DNA of 64,000 nucleotides from Inia geoffrensis (lineage: Eukaryota; Chordata; Mammalia; Artiodactyla; Iniidae). The notes under the pieces are model-generated. The model made no database searches. It worked only from the letters and a program-made list of their open reading frames with translations, and was not told where the DNA came from. The translations under genes were made by a program, and so were the position numbers. This document shows, piece by piece, positions 37,342-48,588 of the stretch (the first letter of the stretch is position 1; the number at the start of each line of letters is the position of its first letter). The stretch is taken from the NCBI GenBank assembly GCA_036417435.1, contig CM070905.1:69705092-69769091 (forward strand). Direction: 5' to 3'.

Positions 37342-39440
37342 AGATGAGGGGAAGGTGGCAGAAGAGTAAGACGCGGAGATCACCTTCCTCCCCACAGATA
37401 CACCAGAAATACATCTACATGTGGAACAACTCCTACAGAACACCTACCAAACATTGGCAGAAGACCTCAGACTTCACAAAAGGCAAGAAACTCCCCATGT
37501 ACTGGGGTAGCACAAAAGAAAAAAGAAAACAGAGACAAAAGAATAGTGATGGGACCTGCACCTCTGGGAGGGAGCTGTGAAGGAGGAACGGTTTCCACAC
37601 ACTAGGAAGCCCCTTCACGGGCGGAGACTGTGGGTGGTAGAGCGGGGAGCTTCAGAACCACGGAGGACAGCACAGCAACAGGGGTGCGGAGGGCAAAGTG
37701 GAGAGATTGCCGCACAGAGGATCGGTGCAGACCGGCACTCACCAGCCCGAGAGGCTTGTCTGCTCACCCGCCAGGGGGGGGCTGGGAGCTGAGGCTCAGG
37801 CTTCGGTAGGAGCCCCGGGAAAGGACAGTGGTTGGTGGCATGAACACAGCCTGAAGGGGTAAGTGCGCCATGGCTAGACGGGCGGGAGTCCGGGGAAAAG
37901 TCTGGACCTGCCGACGAGGCAAGAGACTTTTTCTTCCCTCTTTGTTTCCTGGTGCGTGAGGAGAAGGGATTAAGAGCGCTGCTTAAAGGAGCTCCAGAGA
38001 TGGGCGCGAGCCGCGGCTAAAAGCGCGGACCCCAGAGACAAGCAAGAGACGCTAAGGCTGCTGCCGCCGCCAACAAGAAGCCTGTGTGTCAGCAGAGGTC
38101 ACTATCCACACCCTTCTTCCGGGGAGCCTGTGCAGCCTGCCGCTGCCAGGGTCCCGGGATCCAGGGACAACTTCCCCGGGAGAACACATGGTGCGCCTCA
38201 GGCTGGTGCAACGTCATGCTGGCCTCTGCCACCACAGGCTCGCCCTGCACTCCGTACCCCTCCCTCCCCCTCGGCCTCAGTGAGCCAGAGCCCCCAAAGC
38301 AGCTGCTCCTTTAACCCCGTCCTCTCTGAGCAAACAACAGGCGCCCTCCGAGGACCTACACGCAGAGGCGAGGCCAAATCCAAAACTCAACCCCGGGAGA
38401 TGAGACAACAAAGAAGTGAAAGGGAAATCTCTCCCAGGAGCCTCAGAAGCAGCGGATTAAAGCTCCACTATCAACTTGATGTGCCATGCATCTGTGGAAT
38501 ACATGAATAGACAATGAAAAATCCCAAATTGAGGAGGTGGACATGGAGAGGAAGATTTATGATTTTTTCCCCTTTTCCTCTTTTTCTGAGTGTGTATGTG
38601 TATGCTTCTGTGTGAGATTTTGTCTGTATAGCTTTGCTTCCACCACCTGTCCTAGGGTTCTATCCGTCCGTTTTTTTTCTTTTTTCCTTTCAAAAAAATT
38701 TGTTTTTCTTAACAATTACTTTTTATTTTAATAACTTTATTTTATCTTACTGTATTTTATTTTATCTTCTTTCTTTCTTTCATTTTTTCTTTCTTTCCCT
38801 CCTTCCTTCCCTCCTTCCTTCCTCCCTCCTTTTTTTATTTCTTTCTTCCTTCCTTCCTTCCTTTCTTTCTCTCTCTCTCTCTCTCTCTCTCTCCCCCTCC
38901 CTTCCTCTCTCTCTCTCTCTCTCCTTCTCTCTCTTTCTTTCTACTTTTTCTCCTGCAGCCAGGACTCAGTGCTGTGCCTCTGAGGTGGGAGAGCCAACTT
39001 CAGGACACTGGTCCACAAGAGACCTCCCAGCTCCACGTAATATCTAACGGCAAAAATCTCCCAGAGATCTCCATCACAACACCAGCACCCAGCTTCACTC
39101 AACGACCAGCAAGCTACAGTGCTGGACACCCTATGCCAAACAACTAGCAAGACAGGAACACAACCCCACCCATTAGCAGAGAGGCTGCCTAAAATCATCA
39201 TAAGTCCACAGACACACCAAAACATACCACCAGACGTGGACCTGCCCACCAGAAAAACAAGATCCAGCCTCATCCACCAGAACACAGGCACTAGTCCCCT
39301 CCACCAGGAAACCTACACAACTCACTGAACAAACCTTACCCACTGGGGACAGACACCAAAAACAACAGGAACTACGAACGTGCAGCCTGCAAAAAGGAAA
39401 CCCCAAACACAGTAAGATAAGCAAATTGAGAAGACAGAAA
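37342..39440 (+). promoter_or_regulatory. L1 5' UTR / internal promoter region of copy D
   Basis: It is GC- and CpG-rich at 37600-38450, in contrast to the surrounding AT-rich DNA. In full-length L1s this region drives transcription from position +1. A long pyrimidine tract (about 38690-38948) lies inside it. The segment from 38990 on (ggtccacaagagacctccca) is shared with the 5' UTR of copy B. Activity is inferred from the family only. Confidence 0.75.
38690..38948 (+). repeat. polypyrimidine (CTTTC/CTTC/CT)n microsatellite in L1 5' UTR
   Basis: About 260 bases of T and C with few interruptions: first T-rich, then (ccttc)n, then (ct)n runs at 38871-38925. It ends tactttttctcctgcag, which matches a strong 3' splice-site consensus. 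Several plus-strand open frames here are poly(Ser-Leu-Phe) artefacts. Confidence 0.9.
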
Positions 39441-39451
39441 ACACACAGCAG

Positions 39452-40318
39452 ATGAAGGAGCAAGATGAAAACCCACCAGACCTAACAAATGAAGAGGAAA
39501 TAGGCAGTCTACCTGAAAAAGAATTCAGAATAATGATAGTAAAGATGATCCAAAATCTTGGAAACAGAATAGACAAAATGCAAGACACATTTAACAATGA
39601 CCTAGAAGAACTAAAGATGAAACAAGCAATGATGAACCACAAAATAAATGAAATTAAAAATACCCTAGATGGGATCAATAGCAGAGTAACTGAGGCAGAA
39701 GAACGGATAACTGACCTGGAAGACAAAATAGTGGAAGTAACTACTGCAGAGCAGAATAAAGAAAAAAGAATGAAAAGAACTGAGGACAGTCTCAGAGACC
39801 TCTGGGACAACATTAAACGCATCAACATTCGAATTATAGGGGTTCCAGAAGAGGAAGAGAAAAAGAAAGGGACTGAGAAAATATTTGAAGAGATTATAGT
39901 TGAAAACTTCCCTAAAATGGGAAAGGAAGTAGTTAATCAAGTCCAGGAAGCACAGAGAGTCCCATACAGGAAAAATCCAAGGAGAAACACGCCAAGACAC
40001 ATATTAATCAAACTATCAAAAATTAAATACAAAGAAAACATATTAAAAGCACTAAGGGAAAAACAACAAATAACACACAAGGGAATCCCCATTAGGTTAA
40101 CAGCTGATCTTTCAGCAGAAACTCTGCAAGCCAGAAGGGATTGGCAGGACATATTTAAAGTGATGAAGGAGAAAAACCTGCAAGCAATATTACTCTACCC
40201 AGCAAATATCTCATTCATATTTGATGGAGAAATTAAAACCTTTACAGACAAGCAAAAGCTGGGAGAGTTCAGCACCACCAAATCAGCTTTACAACAAATG
40301 CTAAAGGAACTTCTCTAG
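39452..40318 (+). pseudogene. L1 ORF1 of copy D, nearly intact (288 codons)
   Basis: The frame encodes the L1 RNA-binding chaperone. It has an N-terminal coiled coil (about residues 30-115, heptads through LEELKMKQAMMNHKINEIK), the RRM-like section (INIRIIGVPEEEEKKK, about 125-140), and the C-terminal domain with PRHILIKLSKIKYKENI and GIPIRLTADLSAE. The normal C-terminus MLKELL is present. The usual start codon is lost: the position aligned with the ATG in copy B reads ttg, and a one-base deletion follows. Only the downstream ATG at 39452 is in frame, so roughly the first 10 residues are missing. Confidence 0.88.
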
Positions 40319-40376
40319 GCAAGAAACACAAGAGAAGGAAAAGACCTACAATAATGAACCCAAAACAATTAAGAAA

Positions 40377-43300
40377 ATGGGAATAGGAACAAACATATCG
40401 ATAATTACCTTAAATGTAAATGGATTAAATGCTTCCACCAAAAGACACAGATTGGCTGAATGGATACAAAAACAAGACCCATATATATGCTGTCTACAAG
40501 AGACCCACTTCACACCTAGAGACATATACAGACTGAAAGTAAGGGGATGGAAAAAGATATTCCATGCAAATGGAAACCAAAAGAAAGCTGGAGTAGCAAT
40601 ATCAGACAAAATAGACTTTAGAATAAAGACTATGAGAAGAGACAAAGAAGGACACTACATAATGATCAAGGGATTGATCCAGGAAGAAGATATAACAATT
40701 GTACATATTTATGCACCCAACATAGGAGCACCTCAATACATAAGGCAAATACTAACAGCCATAAAAGGGGATATTGACAGTAACACATTCATAGTAGGGG
40801 ACTTCAACACCCCACTTTCACCAATGGACAGATCATCCAAAATGAAAATTAATAAGGAAACACAAGCTTTAAATGATACTTTAAACAAGATGGACTTAAT
40901 TGATATCTATAGGACACTCCATCCAAAAACAACAGAATACACATTTTTCTCAAGTGCTCATGGAACATTCTCCAGGATACATTATATCTTGGGTCACAAA
41001 GCAAGTCTTGGTAAATTTAAGAAAATTGAAATTGTAGCAAGTATCTTTTCCAACCACAATGCTATGATACTAGATATCAATTACAGGATAAGATCTGTAA
41101 AAAATACAGACACATGGAGGCTAAACAATACACTACTTAACAACGAAGTGATCACTGAAGAAATCAAAGAGGAAATTAAAAAATACCTAGAAACAAATGA
41201 CAATGGAGACATGATGGCCCAAAACCTATGGGATGCAGCAAAAGCAGTTCTAAGAGGGAAGTTTATAGCAATACAATCCTACCTTAAGAAACAGGAAACA
41301 TCTTGAATAAACAACCTAACCTTGCACCTAAAGCAATTAGAGAAGAACAAAAAAACCCCAAAGTTAGCAGAAGGAAAGAAATCATAAAGATCAGATCAGA
41401 AATAAATGGAAAAAAAATGAAGGAAACAATAGCAAGATCAATAAAGCTAAAAGCTGGTTCTTTGAGAAGATAAACAAAATTGATAAACCATTAGCCAGAC
41501 TCATCAAGAAAAAAAGGGAGATGACTCAAATCAATAGAATTAGAAATGAATAAGGAGAAGTAACAACTGACACTGCAGAAATACAAAAGATCATGAGAGA
41601 TTACTACAAGCAATTCTATGCCAATAAAATGGACAACCTGGAAGAAATGGACAAATTCTTAGAAATGCACAACCTGCCAAGACTGAATCAGGAAGAAATA
41701 GAAAATATGAACAGACCATTCACAAGCACTGAAATTGAAACTGTGATTAAAAATCTTGCAACAAACAAAAGCCCAGGACCAGATGGCTTCACAGGCAAAC
41801 TCTATCAAACATTTAGAGAAGAGCTAACATCTGTCCTTCTCAAACTCTTCCAAAATACAGCGGAGGGAGAAACACTCCCAAACTCATTCTATGAAGCCAC
41901 CATCACCTTGATACCGAAACCAGACAAGGATGTCACAAAGAAAGAAAACTACAGGCCAGTATCACTGAAGAACATAGATGCAAAAATCCTCAACAAAATA
42001 CTAGGAAACAGAATCCAACAACACATGAAAAGGATCATACACCATGATCAAGTGGGGTTTATTCCACGAATGCAAGGATTCTTCAATATACGCAAAGCAA
42101 TCAACGTGATACACCATATTAACAAATTGAAGGAGAAAAACCATATGATCATCTCAATAGATGCAGAGAAAGCTTTCGACAAAATTCAACACCCATTTAT
42201 GATAAAAACCCTGCAGAAAGTAGGCATAGAGGGAACTTTCCTCAACATAATGAAGGCCATATATGACAAACCCACAGCCAACATCATCCTCAATGGTGAA
42301 AAACTGAAAGCATTTCCACTAAGATCAGGAACAAGACAACGTTGCCCACTCTCACCACTCTTATTCAACACAGTTTTGGAAGTTTCAGCCACAGCAATCA
42401 GAGAAGAAAAGGCAATAAAAGGAATCCAAATCGGAGAAGAAGAAGTAAAGCTGTCACTGTTTGCAGATGACATGATACTGTACATAGAGAATCCTAAAGA
42501 TGCTACCAGAAAACCAGTAGAGCGAATCAATAATTTGGTAAAGTAGCAGGATACAAAATTAATGCACAGAAATCTCTGGCATTCCTATACACTAATGATG
42601 AAAAATCTGAAAGGGAAATCAAGAAAACACTCCCATTTACCATTGCAACTAAAAGAATAAAATATCTAGGAATAAACCTACCTAAGGAGACAAAAGACCT
42701 GTATGCAGAAAATTATAAGACACTGATGAAAGAAATTAAAGATGATACAAATAGATGGAGAGATATACCATGTTCCTGGATTGGAAGAATCAACATTGTG
42801 AAAATGACTCTACTACCCAAAGCAATCTACAGATTCAATGCAATCCCTATCAAACTACCACTGGCAGTTTTCCCCGAACTAGAACAAAAATTTCACCATT
42901 TGTATGGAAACAAAAAAAGATCACGAATAGCCAAAGCACTCTTGAGAACGAAAAACAGAGCTGGAGGAATCAGGCTCCTTGACTTCAGACTATACTACAA
43001 AGCTACAGTAATCAAGACAGTATGGTACTGGCACAAAAACAGAAATATAGATCAATGGAACAGCATAGAAAGCCCAGAGATAAACCCACGCACATATGGT
43101 CACCTTATCTTTGATAAAGGAGGCAGGAATATACAGTGGAGAAAGGACAGCCTCTTCAATAAGTGGTGCTGGGAAAACTGGACAGGTACATGTAAAAGTA
43201 TGAGATTAGATCACTCCCTAACACCATACACAGAAATAAGCGCAAAATGGATTAAAGACCTAAATGTACGGCCAGAAACTATCAAACTCTTAGAGGAAAA

Positions 43301-44403
43301 CATAGGCAGAAGACTCTATGACATAAATCATAGCAAGATCCTTTCTGACCCACCTCCTAGAGAAATGGAAATAAAAACAAAAATAAACAAAAGGGATTTA
43401 ATGAAACTTCAAAGCTTTTGCACAGCAAAGGAAACCATAAACAAGACCAAAAGACAACCCTCAGAATGGGAGAAAATATTTGCAAATGAAGCAACTGACA
43501 AAGGATTAATCTCCAAAATTTATAAGCAGCTCATGCAGCTCAATAACAAAAAAACAAACAACCCAATCCAAAAATGGGCAGTAGACCTAAATAGACATTT
43601 CTCGAAAGAAGATATACAGACTGCCAACAAACACATGAAAGAATGCTCAACATCATTAATCATTAGAGAAATGGAAATCAAAACTACAATGAGATATCAT
43701 CTCACACCAGTCAGAATGGCCATCATCAAAAAATCTAGAAACAGGGCTTCCCTGGTGGCGCAGTGGTTGAGAGTCCGCCTGCCGATGTAGGGGACGCGGG
43801 TTCGTGCCCCGGTCCAAGAGGATCCCACATGCCGCGGAGCGGCTGGTCCCGTGAGCCATGGCCGCTGGGCCTGCATATCTGGAGCCTGTGCTCCGCAACG
43901 GGAGAGGCTGCAGCAGTGAGAGGCCCGCGTAGCGCAAAAAGAAAAAAAAAAAATCTAGAAACAATACAAGCTGGAGAGGGTGTGGAGAAATGGGAACACT
44001 CTTGCACTGCTGGCGGGAATGTGAATTGGTACAGCCACTATGGAGAACAGTATGGAGGTTCCTTAAAAAACTACAAATAGAACTACCATATGACCCAGCA
44101 ATCCCACTACTGGCCATTTACCCTTAGAAAACCATAATTCAAAAAGAGTCATGTACCAAAATATTCATTGCAGCTCTATTTACAATAGCCCGGAGATGGA
44201 AACAACCTATGTGTCCGTCATCGGATGAATGGATAAAGAAGATGCAGCACATATATACAATGGAATATTACTCAGCCATAAAAAGAAACAAAATTGAGCT
44301 ATTTGTAATGAGATGGATGGACCTAGAGTCTATCATACAGAGTGAAGTAAGTCCTAAAGAGAAAGACAAACACTGTATGCTAACACATATATATGGAATT
44401 TAA
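40377..44403 (+). pseudogene. L1 ORF2 of copy D, broken
   Basis: The start codon and the whole endonuclease domain are open to a TGA at 41304-41306. N15, E42, D142 and N144 (in QETHF and GDFN) are kept. The Asp of the usual RIDHILG motif is His (RIHYILG, residue 202), and the Asp of the SDH motif is Asn (SNHNAM, residue 226), so DNA nicking is probably abolished. Further stops or frameshifts lie near 41340, 41551 and 42530. The RT segment 41593-42546 holds [10 protein letters not shown] and FADDM. The C-terminal part continues at 42726, is cut by the SINE at 43744, and resumes to 44403. The host element cannot make a full ORF2 protein. Confidence 0.92.
43744..43947 (+). mobile_element. CHR SINE, short form, inside ORF2 of L1 copy D
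   Basis: Perfect 16-base target duplication aaaaaatctagaaaca at 43728-43743 and 43948-43963. It carries private changes (gatgtagggg, ggtccaagagg). It is the innermost and therefore youngest layer of the nested complex. Confidence 0.96.
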
Positions 44404-44776
44404 GAAAAACAAAAATGTCATGAAGAACCTAGGGGTGAGACAGGAATAAAGACACAGACCTACTAGAGAATGGACTTGAGGATATGGGGAGGGGGAAGGA
44501 TAAGCTGTGACAAAGTGAGAGAGTGGCATGGACATATATACACTACCAAATGTAAAACAGATAGCTAGTGGGAAGCAGCCACATAGCACAGGGAGATCAG
44601 CTCGGTGCTTTGTGACCACCTGGAGGGGTGGCATAGGGAGGGTGGGAGGGAGGAAGACGCAAGAGGGAAGAGATATGGGAACATATGTATATGTATAACT
44701 GATTCACTTTGTTATAAAGCAGAAACTAACACACCATTGTAAAGCAATTATACTCCAATAAAGAATTTTAAAAAAA

Positions 44777-44879
44777 TTTTGAATTGCACATAATTTTCAC
44801 ACGTCACAAAATCTTCTTTTTTAACCATTGAAAATGTAAAAACTTCAATAACAAATAAATAAAACCAATTTAAAAATGA
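44777..44879 (+). mobile_element. apparent 3'-transduced segment of L1 copy D
   Basis: About 100 bases that are not L1 lie between the weak A-tail of copy D (attttaaaaaaa) and a second A-tail at 44879-44887 next to the target duplication. An AATAAA at 44858-44863 lies about 16-20 bases before that tail. This is the layout expected when L1 transcription reads past its own signal into downstream host DNA. The segment should therefore match the flank of a source L1 elsewhere in the genome. Confidence 0.75.
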
Positions 44880-44894
44880 AAAAAAAAGTTGTGG

Positions 44895-45413
44895 CACATA
44901 TATGCAATGGAATATTAGCCATAAAAAGAAACCAATTTGAGTTATTTGTAGTGAGGTGGATGGACCTAGAGTCTGTCATACAGAGTGAAGTAACTCAGAA
45001 AGAGAAAAACAAATACTGTACGCTAACACATATATATGGAATGTAAGGGGAAAAACAATGTCATGAAGAACCTAGGGGTAAGACAGGAATAAAGACACAG
45101 ACCTACTAGAGCATGGACTTGTGGATATGGGGGGGGGGGGGGTAAGCTGCGACAAAGTGAGAGAGTGGCACGGACATATATACACTACCAAACGTAAAAT
45201 AGATAGCTAGTGGGAAGCAGCCGCATAGCACAGGGAGATCAGCTATGTGGTTTGTGACCACCTAGAGGGGTGGGATAGGGAGGGTGGGAGGCAGGGAAGA
45301 GATATGGGAACATATGTATATGTATAACTCATTCACTTTGTTATAAAGCAGAAACTAACACACCATTGTAAAGCAATTATACTCCAATAAAGATGTTAAA
45401 AAAAAAAAAAAAC
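44895..45413 (+). mobile_element. 3' end of L1 copy C
   Basis: It resumes the end of ORF2 exactly where 37341 stopped, then gives the young L1 3' UTR to actccaataaagatgtt and an A15 tail. A G14 run at 45129-45142 replaces the usual ggggagggggaagg. Confidence 0.93.
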
Positions 45414-45869
45414 CTGACATACCAACAAACCAACCAATTTCAATAGCCCACTTTATAATGAGGTAGAACAAAGAACAAAATGGAGAGCTCCAAAATCGGA
45501 AAGCTCCAGAAACCTCATTCAGTTAATCTACTAGATGCTTTCCCAAACCTTATCCAAATAACCCAATTATTACAGTCCACATGCTAGTGGAAATTCTTAC
45601 AGAATTGGCCTCCATGTGAAATCTCAAATCATGTTTCCACTCAGGTCAAGAAGATCACCAGGATTGCCTTGTGGAAGCTTTCACCTCTGGCTTAACTTCA
45701 ATTTTGCAAAATGGAAAATGAGGGAATGCATCCAGGTAAAATTTTGGATGCAGATTTTAATCAGATTTTTTAAAACCTCAAGTAAAGAACAGTCCCTCCT
45801 AGTTGTAATCCAACTCCCTGAAACAGTATCCAAGGTAACATCAGAAATTCTGGATTTCTAAACTCAGTT
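45414..45869. other. unique sequence right of the L1 complex
   Basis: Nothing recognised. An open frame at 45616-45861 (plus) has no supporting features. Confidence 0.4.
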
Positions 45870-46010
45870 TGGCTTCCAGTGTGCTGCGTGATCACGAGCC
45901 CTTAATCTCTGCATCTGCCTTTTTGTAATTGTCATCCCACAAGGTTGATACAGACCTACCTCACAGAGACCCTGCAAGGATTAATTAAGGTTAAACAAGA
46001 AAAGTGCATT
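45870..46010 (+). mobile_element. degenerate MIR
   Basis: gtgctgcgtgatcacgagcc, cttaatctctgcatctgcct and cctgcaaggattaattaagg follow the MIR core and its distal part with many substitutions. Confidence 0.55.
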
Positions 46011-46151
46011 AGACAATCCAGGCTTCGTCTATGCTGCTAAATAGACCCAGATGTTTTAACACCTGTTCAGATTATTTGGTAGCATCTTCACAAAGTAGAG
46101 TAATTTGCATAATGCATTTCAGCTGTAAAGACTTCTAAAAAATATCCAATT

Positions 46152-46155
<4 letters not shown>

Positions 46156-46182
<27 letters not shown>

Positions 46183-46375
46183 GCGGTACGCGGGCCTCTC
46201 ACTGTTGTGGCCTCTCCCGTTGCGGAGCAACAGGCTCCGGATGCGCAGGCTCAGCGGCCATGGCTCATGGGCATAGCCGCTCCATGGCATGTGGGATCTT
46301 CCCAGTCCAGGGCACGAACCCGTGTCCCCTGCATCAGCAGGCGTACTCTCAACCACTGTGCCACCAGGGAAGCCC
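46156..46375 (-). mobile_element. CHR SINE, short form, reverse
   Basis: A T27 run at 46156-46182 is its A-tail read in reverse. The head is ggcttccctggtggcacag on the minus strand. A short repeat tccaatt (46145-46151 and 46376-46382) may be the target duplication, though four extra bases separate it from the tail. Confidence 0.92.
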
Positions 46376-46625
46376 TCCAATTATTTTTATTTTTATTCTA
46401 TAGTACTTTCATTAGCAACAGAAAACCTGATTTGTTTCCTCGATACACACTAACGTGTTAAAGTCAGATTTTGTGTTTTGTGTTGCACAAATTTAGACAT
46501 GAATCTTTTATCTGGTGGTGGTAATGTATATTTTAATAAAGCCTTAAAATTGAAAAAAAAGCTCCTTATATAAAAGTTATTTAAGGACTTATGATAAAAC
46601 CCTGCACGATTTTTTTTTAGGCTAC

Positions 46626-46906
46626 TTTTTTTTGGGGGGGGGGGGCTGTGTTGGGTCTTTGTTTCTGTGCAAGGGCTTTCTCTAGTTGTGGCAAATGGGG
46701 GCCACTCTTCATCGTGGTGCACGGGCCTCTCACTATCGCGGCCTCTCTTGTTGCGGAGCACAGGCTCCAGACGTGCAGGCTCAGTAGTTGTGGCTCACGG
46801 GCCTAGTTGCTCCGTGGCATGTAGGATCTTCCCAGACCAGGGCTGGAACCCGTGTCCCCAGCATTAGCAGGCAGATTCTCAACCACTGCGCCATCAGGGA
46901 AGCCCC
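46626..46906 (-). mobile_element. CHR SINE, intermediate form, reverse
   Basis: The flanks taggctac (46618-46625) and taggttac (46907-46914) form an 8-base duplication with one change. On the minus strand the 5' half has the long-form caactactgagcctg once. The middle then switches to the short-form gagaggccgcgatag type before ending with the long-form tail, and a G11 run replaces part of the A-tail. It may be a subfamily intermediate or a recombinant. Confidence 0.88.
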
Positions 46907-47089
46907 TAGGTTACATTTTAAGTCCTGGCAATCCAACATCATCACATGTAGTCGTCAGATCCTTTCTCAATCTTCAACTTCTATTTGTAGTATTTCATTT
47001 ACCTAATCAATATTTATTGAGAAAGCCAAACTGATCAATGTTATTTCACCAACTGCAAAATTCAGGTTTCAGCTCCGTGCGTTAAAAGA

Positions 47090-47290
47090 GTTCAGATTAT
47101 TTATCCATTCACCAACTCAATGTCGGGCACATATTTTGTGCCAGATATTATTCTAGACAGTCACTAGAAGGTATCATATGAAAATTCAAAGTTCTTGCTT
47201 TTATATAATTTAAATTCTAATGAAGAGGCAAAACTTAGATATGTGGGTAGCAAAGGAAATTCTTTTTAAGGAAGTAATTATTAGACTGAT
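47090..47290 (-). mobile_element. L2-like fragment in reverse
   Basis: ttatccattcaccaactcaa, then cacatattttgtgccagata and ttattctagacagtcac follow the reversed L2 3' end (the motif normally reads attgagcacctactatgtgc). Diverged. Confidence 0.55.
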
Positions 47291-47559
47291 GAGCAAATTG
47301 AAAAAAAGAGCTGGTTATTCGAATATTTAAGAGGACAGAACTTCAGACTGAGGAGACACTATATTTGTTTTTGGACACCAATGACAGAATAGGAAAAATC
47401 AAAATTGCATAATGAGTTTTTCAATTTACAATAACACCAGGAAAGAGTAAATCACAGCAAAGAAATGTGGAAAGTGTTTGTAAAGGCTATAATTTCCAAC
47501 ACAGGGTTCAGCCCACTCTTTGCTGGTGACTCAAAGTGGGACTTATACTTTGAATAATA

Positions 47560-47800
47560 TTATTTGAATTTTTAAAAAATTTATCCTTTTCAATTGAAGT
47601 ATTATTGACGTACAATATTATATTAGTTTCAGATGTACAACATAATGATTCAATATTTGTAGACACAGCAAAATGATCGCCACGCTATGTCTAGGTACCC
47701 TCTGTAACTACCATCTGTAACTATACAATATTACAAATTTTTTTTCTTGTCGTAATTACTTTCAAGATTTACTCTCTTAGCAACTTTCAAATATGAAGAC
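47560..47800 (-). mobile_element. old L1 3' UTR fragment in reverse
   Basis: tattagtttcagatgtacaa, cataatgattcaatatttgt and agatttactctcttagcaac are characteristic of the reversed 3' UTR of mid-age L1s. The same family is seen at 53605-53975. Confidence 0.75.
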
Positions 47801-48442
47801 ATTTTTAAAAATAGAAGGTTCTAATATTTCAGATATGAAGAGAAAAAATTCCTGGCTCTGCTCAGGTCAAGCCCATCACACTGACACCGTTCACCCCAAA
47901 TTTTCCCACTGAGCAAACACTGTGAACATTCATGTTTAGGGAAGTCTCATGACAAGGGAAGACTTCATACTTCCTCCTGCCTGGGCATTGCTCTAGACCT
48001 TCCTTTCTCTTGTAAAGACAGTGGATGAATTTCAACTTCTCTTTTCAGGTCTTGTGTTGCTGAGGTGCAAATGTCTGTATGCAACTCTGGTTCATCAAGG
48101 AAGTATTTCCTCCTACTTTTTCATCTTCCACTTTTGTTATCCAAATATGCCTGATCATTCATTGCCTGAGGAAATCCCAACAACTTTAGAGCTCACAGAG
48201 ATAGCCATTTCTGTGAGTGATAATAACTGTATGTGAGTATCAGTCTTTGTATGTTTTACTGGTACACGCAGATCCAAGGATGTTCTAAAATATGTTTGTG
48301 TGTTGGGGGTAGCAATGCACAAAGGAAAGGAAGAGTATAGCAACACTAAAAGGTAATGGGCTTTACCCATTTTCTTTCTCTTGCTATTAACGAAAATAAA
48401 ATTGAGATTCCCATCTTTGAGAGTCATTCTTTAAGGGATCTT
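47801..48442. other. unique sequence
   Basis: No gene or repeat recognised. Open frames of 71 codons (48021, plus) and 90 codons (48155, minus) overlap, with no evidence for either. Confidence 0.4.
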
Positions 48443-48458
48443 AAAATAGTATGTTTTA

Positions 48459-48588
48459 CAGACTCACAGACTTAGAGAACGAACTTATGGTTACCGGGGA
48501 GAAAGGAAGGGGGAAGGATACATTGGAAGTTTGGAATTGATGTGTACACACTGCTATATTTATAACAAAATGCTGTTCCATGGGGAAA
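48459..48588 (+). mobile_element. short L1 3' UTR insert with 16-base target duplication
   Basis: The element starts cagactcacagacttagaga and runs through the 3' UTR type seen in copy B and related older L1s (acttatggttaccgggga), then ends ttccatgggg plus A. It is bracketed by perfect copies of aaaatagtatgtttta (48443-48458 and 48589-48604). It stops well short of the normal L1 3' end. Confidence 0.85.

Larger units (their letters stand above)
37342..44887 (+). mobile_element. full-length LINE-1 (copy D) with 3' transduction, nested in copy C
   Basis: It starts gatgaggggaaggtggcaga, the 5' end of a full-length element, and has about 2.1 kb of GC-rich 5' UTR. ORF1, broken ORF2 and the young 3' UTR ending near 44770 (actccaataaagaatttt) follow. 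About 100 bases of non-L1 sequence and a second A-tail come next. The target duplication aagttgtgg flanks the whole (37333-37341 and 44886-44894), and outside it copy C reads through. One SINE sits in ORF2 at 43744. Broken ORF2 and endonuclease substitutions make it inactive. Confidence 0.93.

Noticed and set aside
38634..39047. 137-codon plus-strand frame
   Set aside because: It is a translation of the pyrimidine tract in the L1 5' UTR, with low complexity and no start context.
35018..45413. Assembly error as the cause of the inverted L1 arrangement
   Set aside because: The pieces are contiguous in L1 coordinates with microhomology, and copy D has a proper target duplication, so a biological origin is more likely. 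However, no duplication was found at the outer ends of copy C, so raw reads should still be checked.
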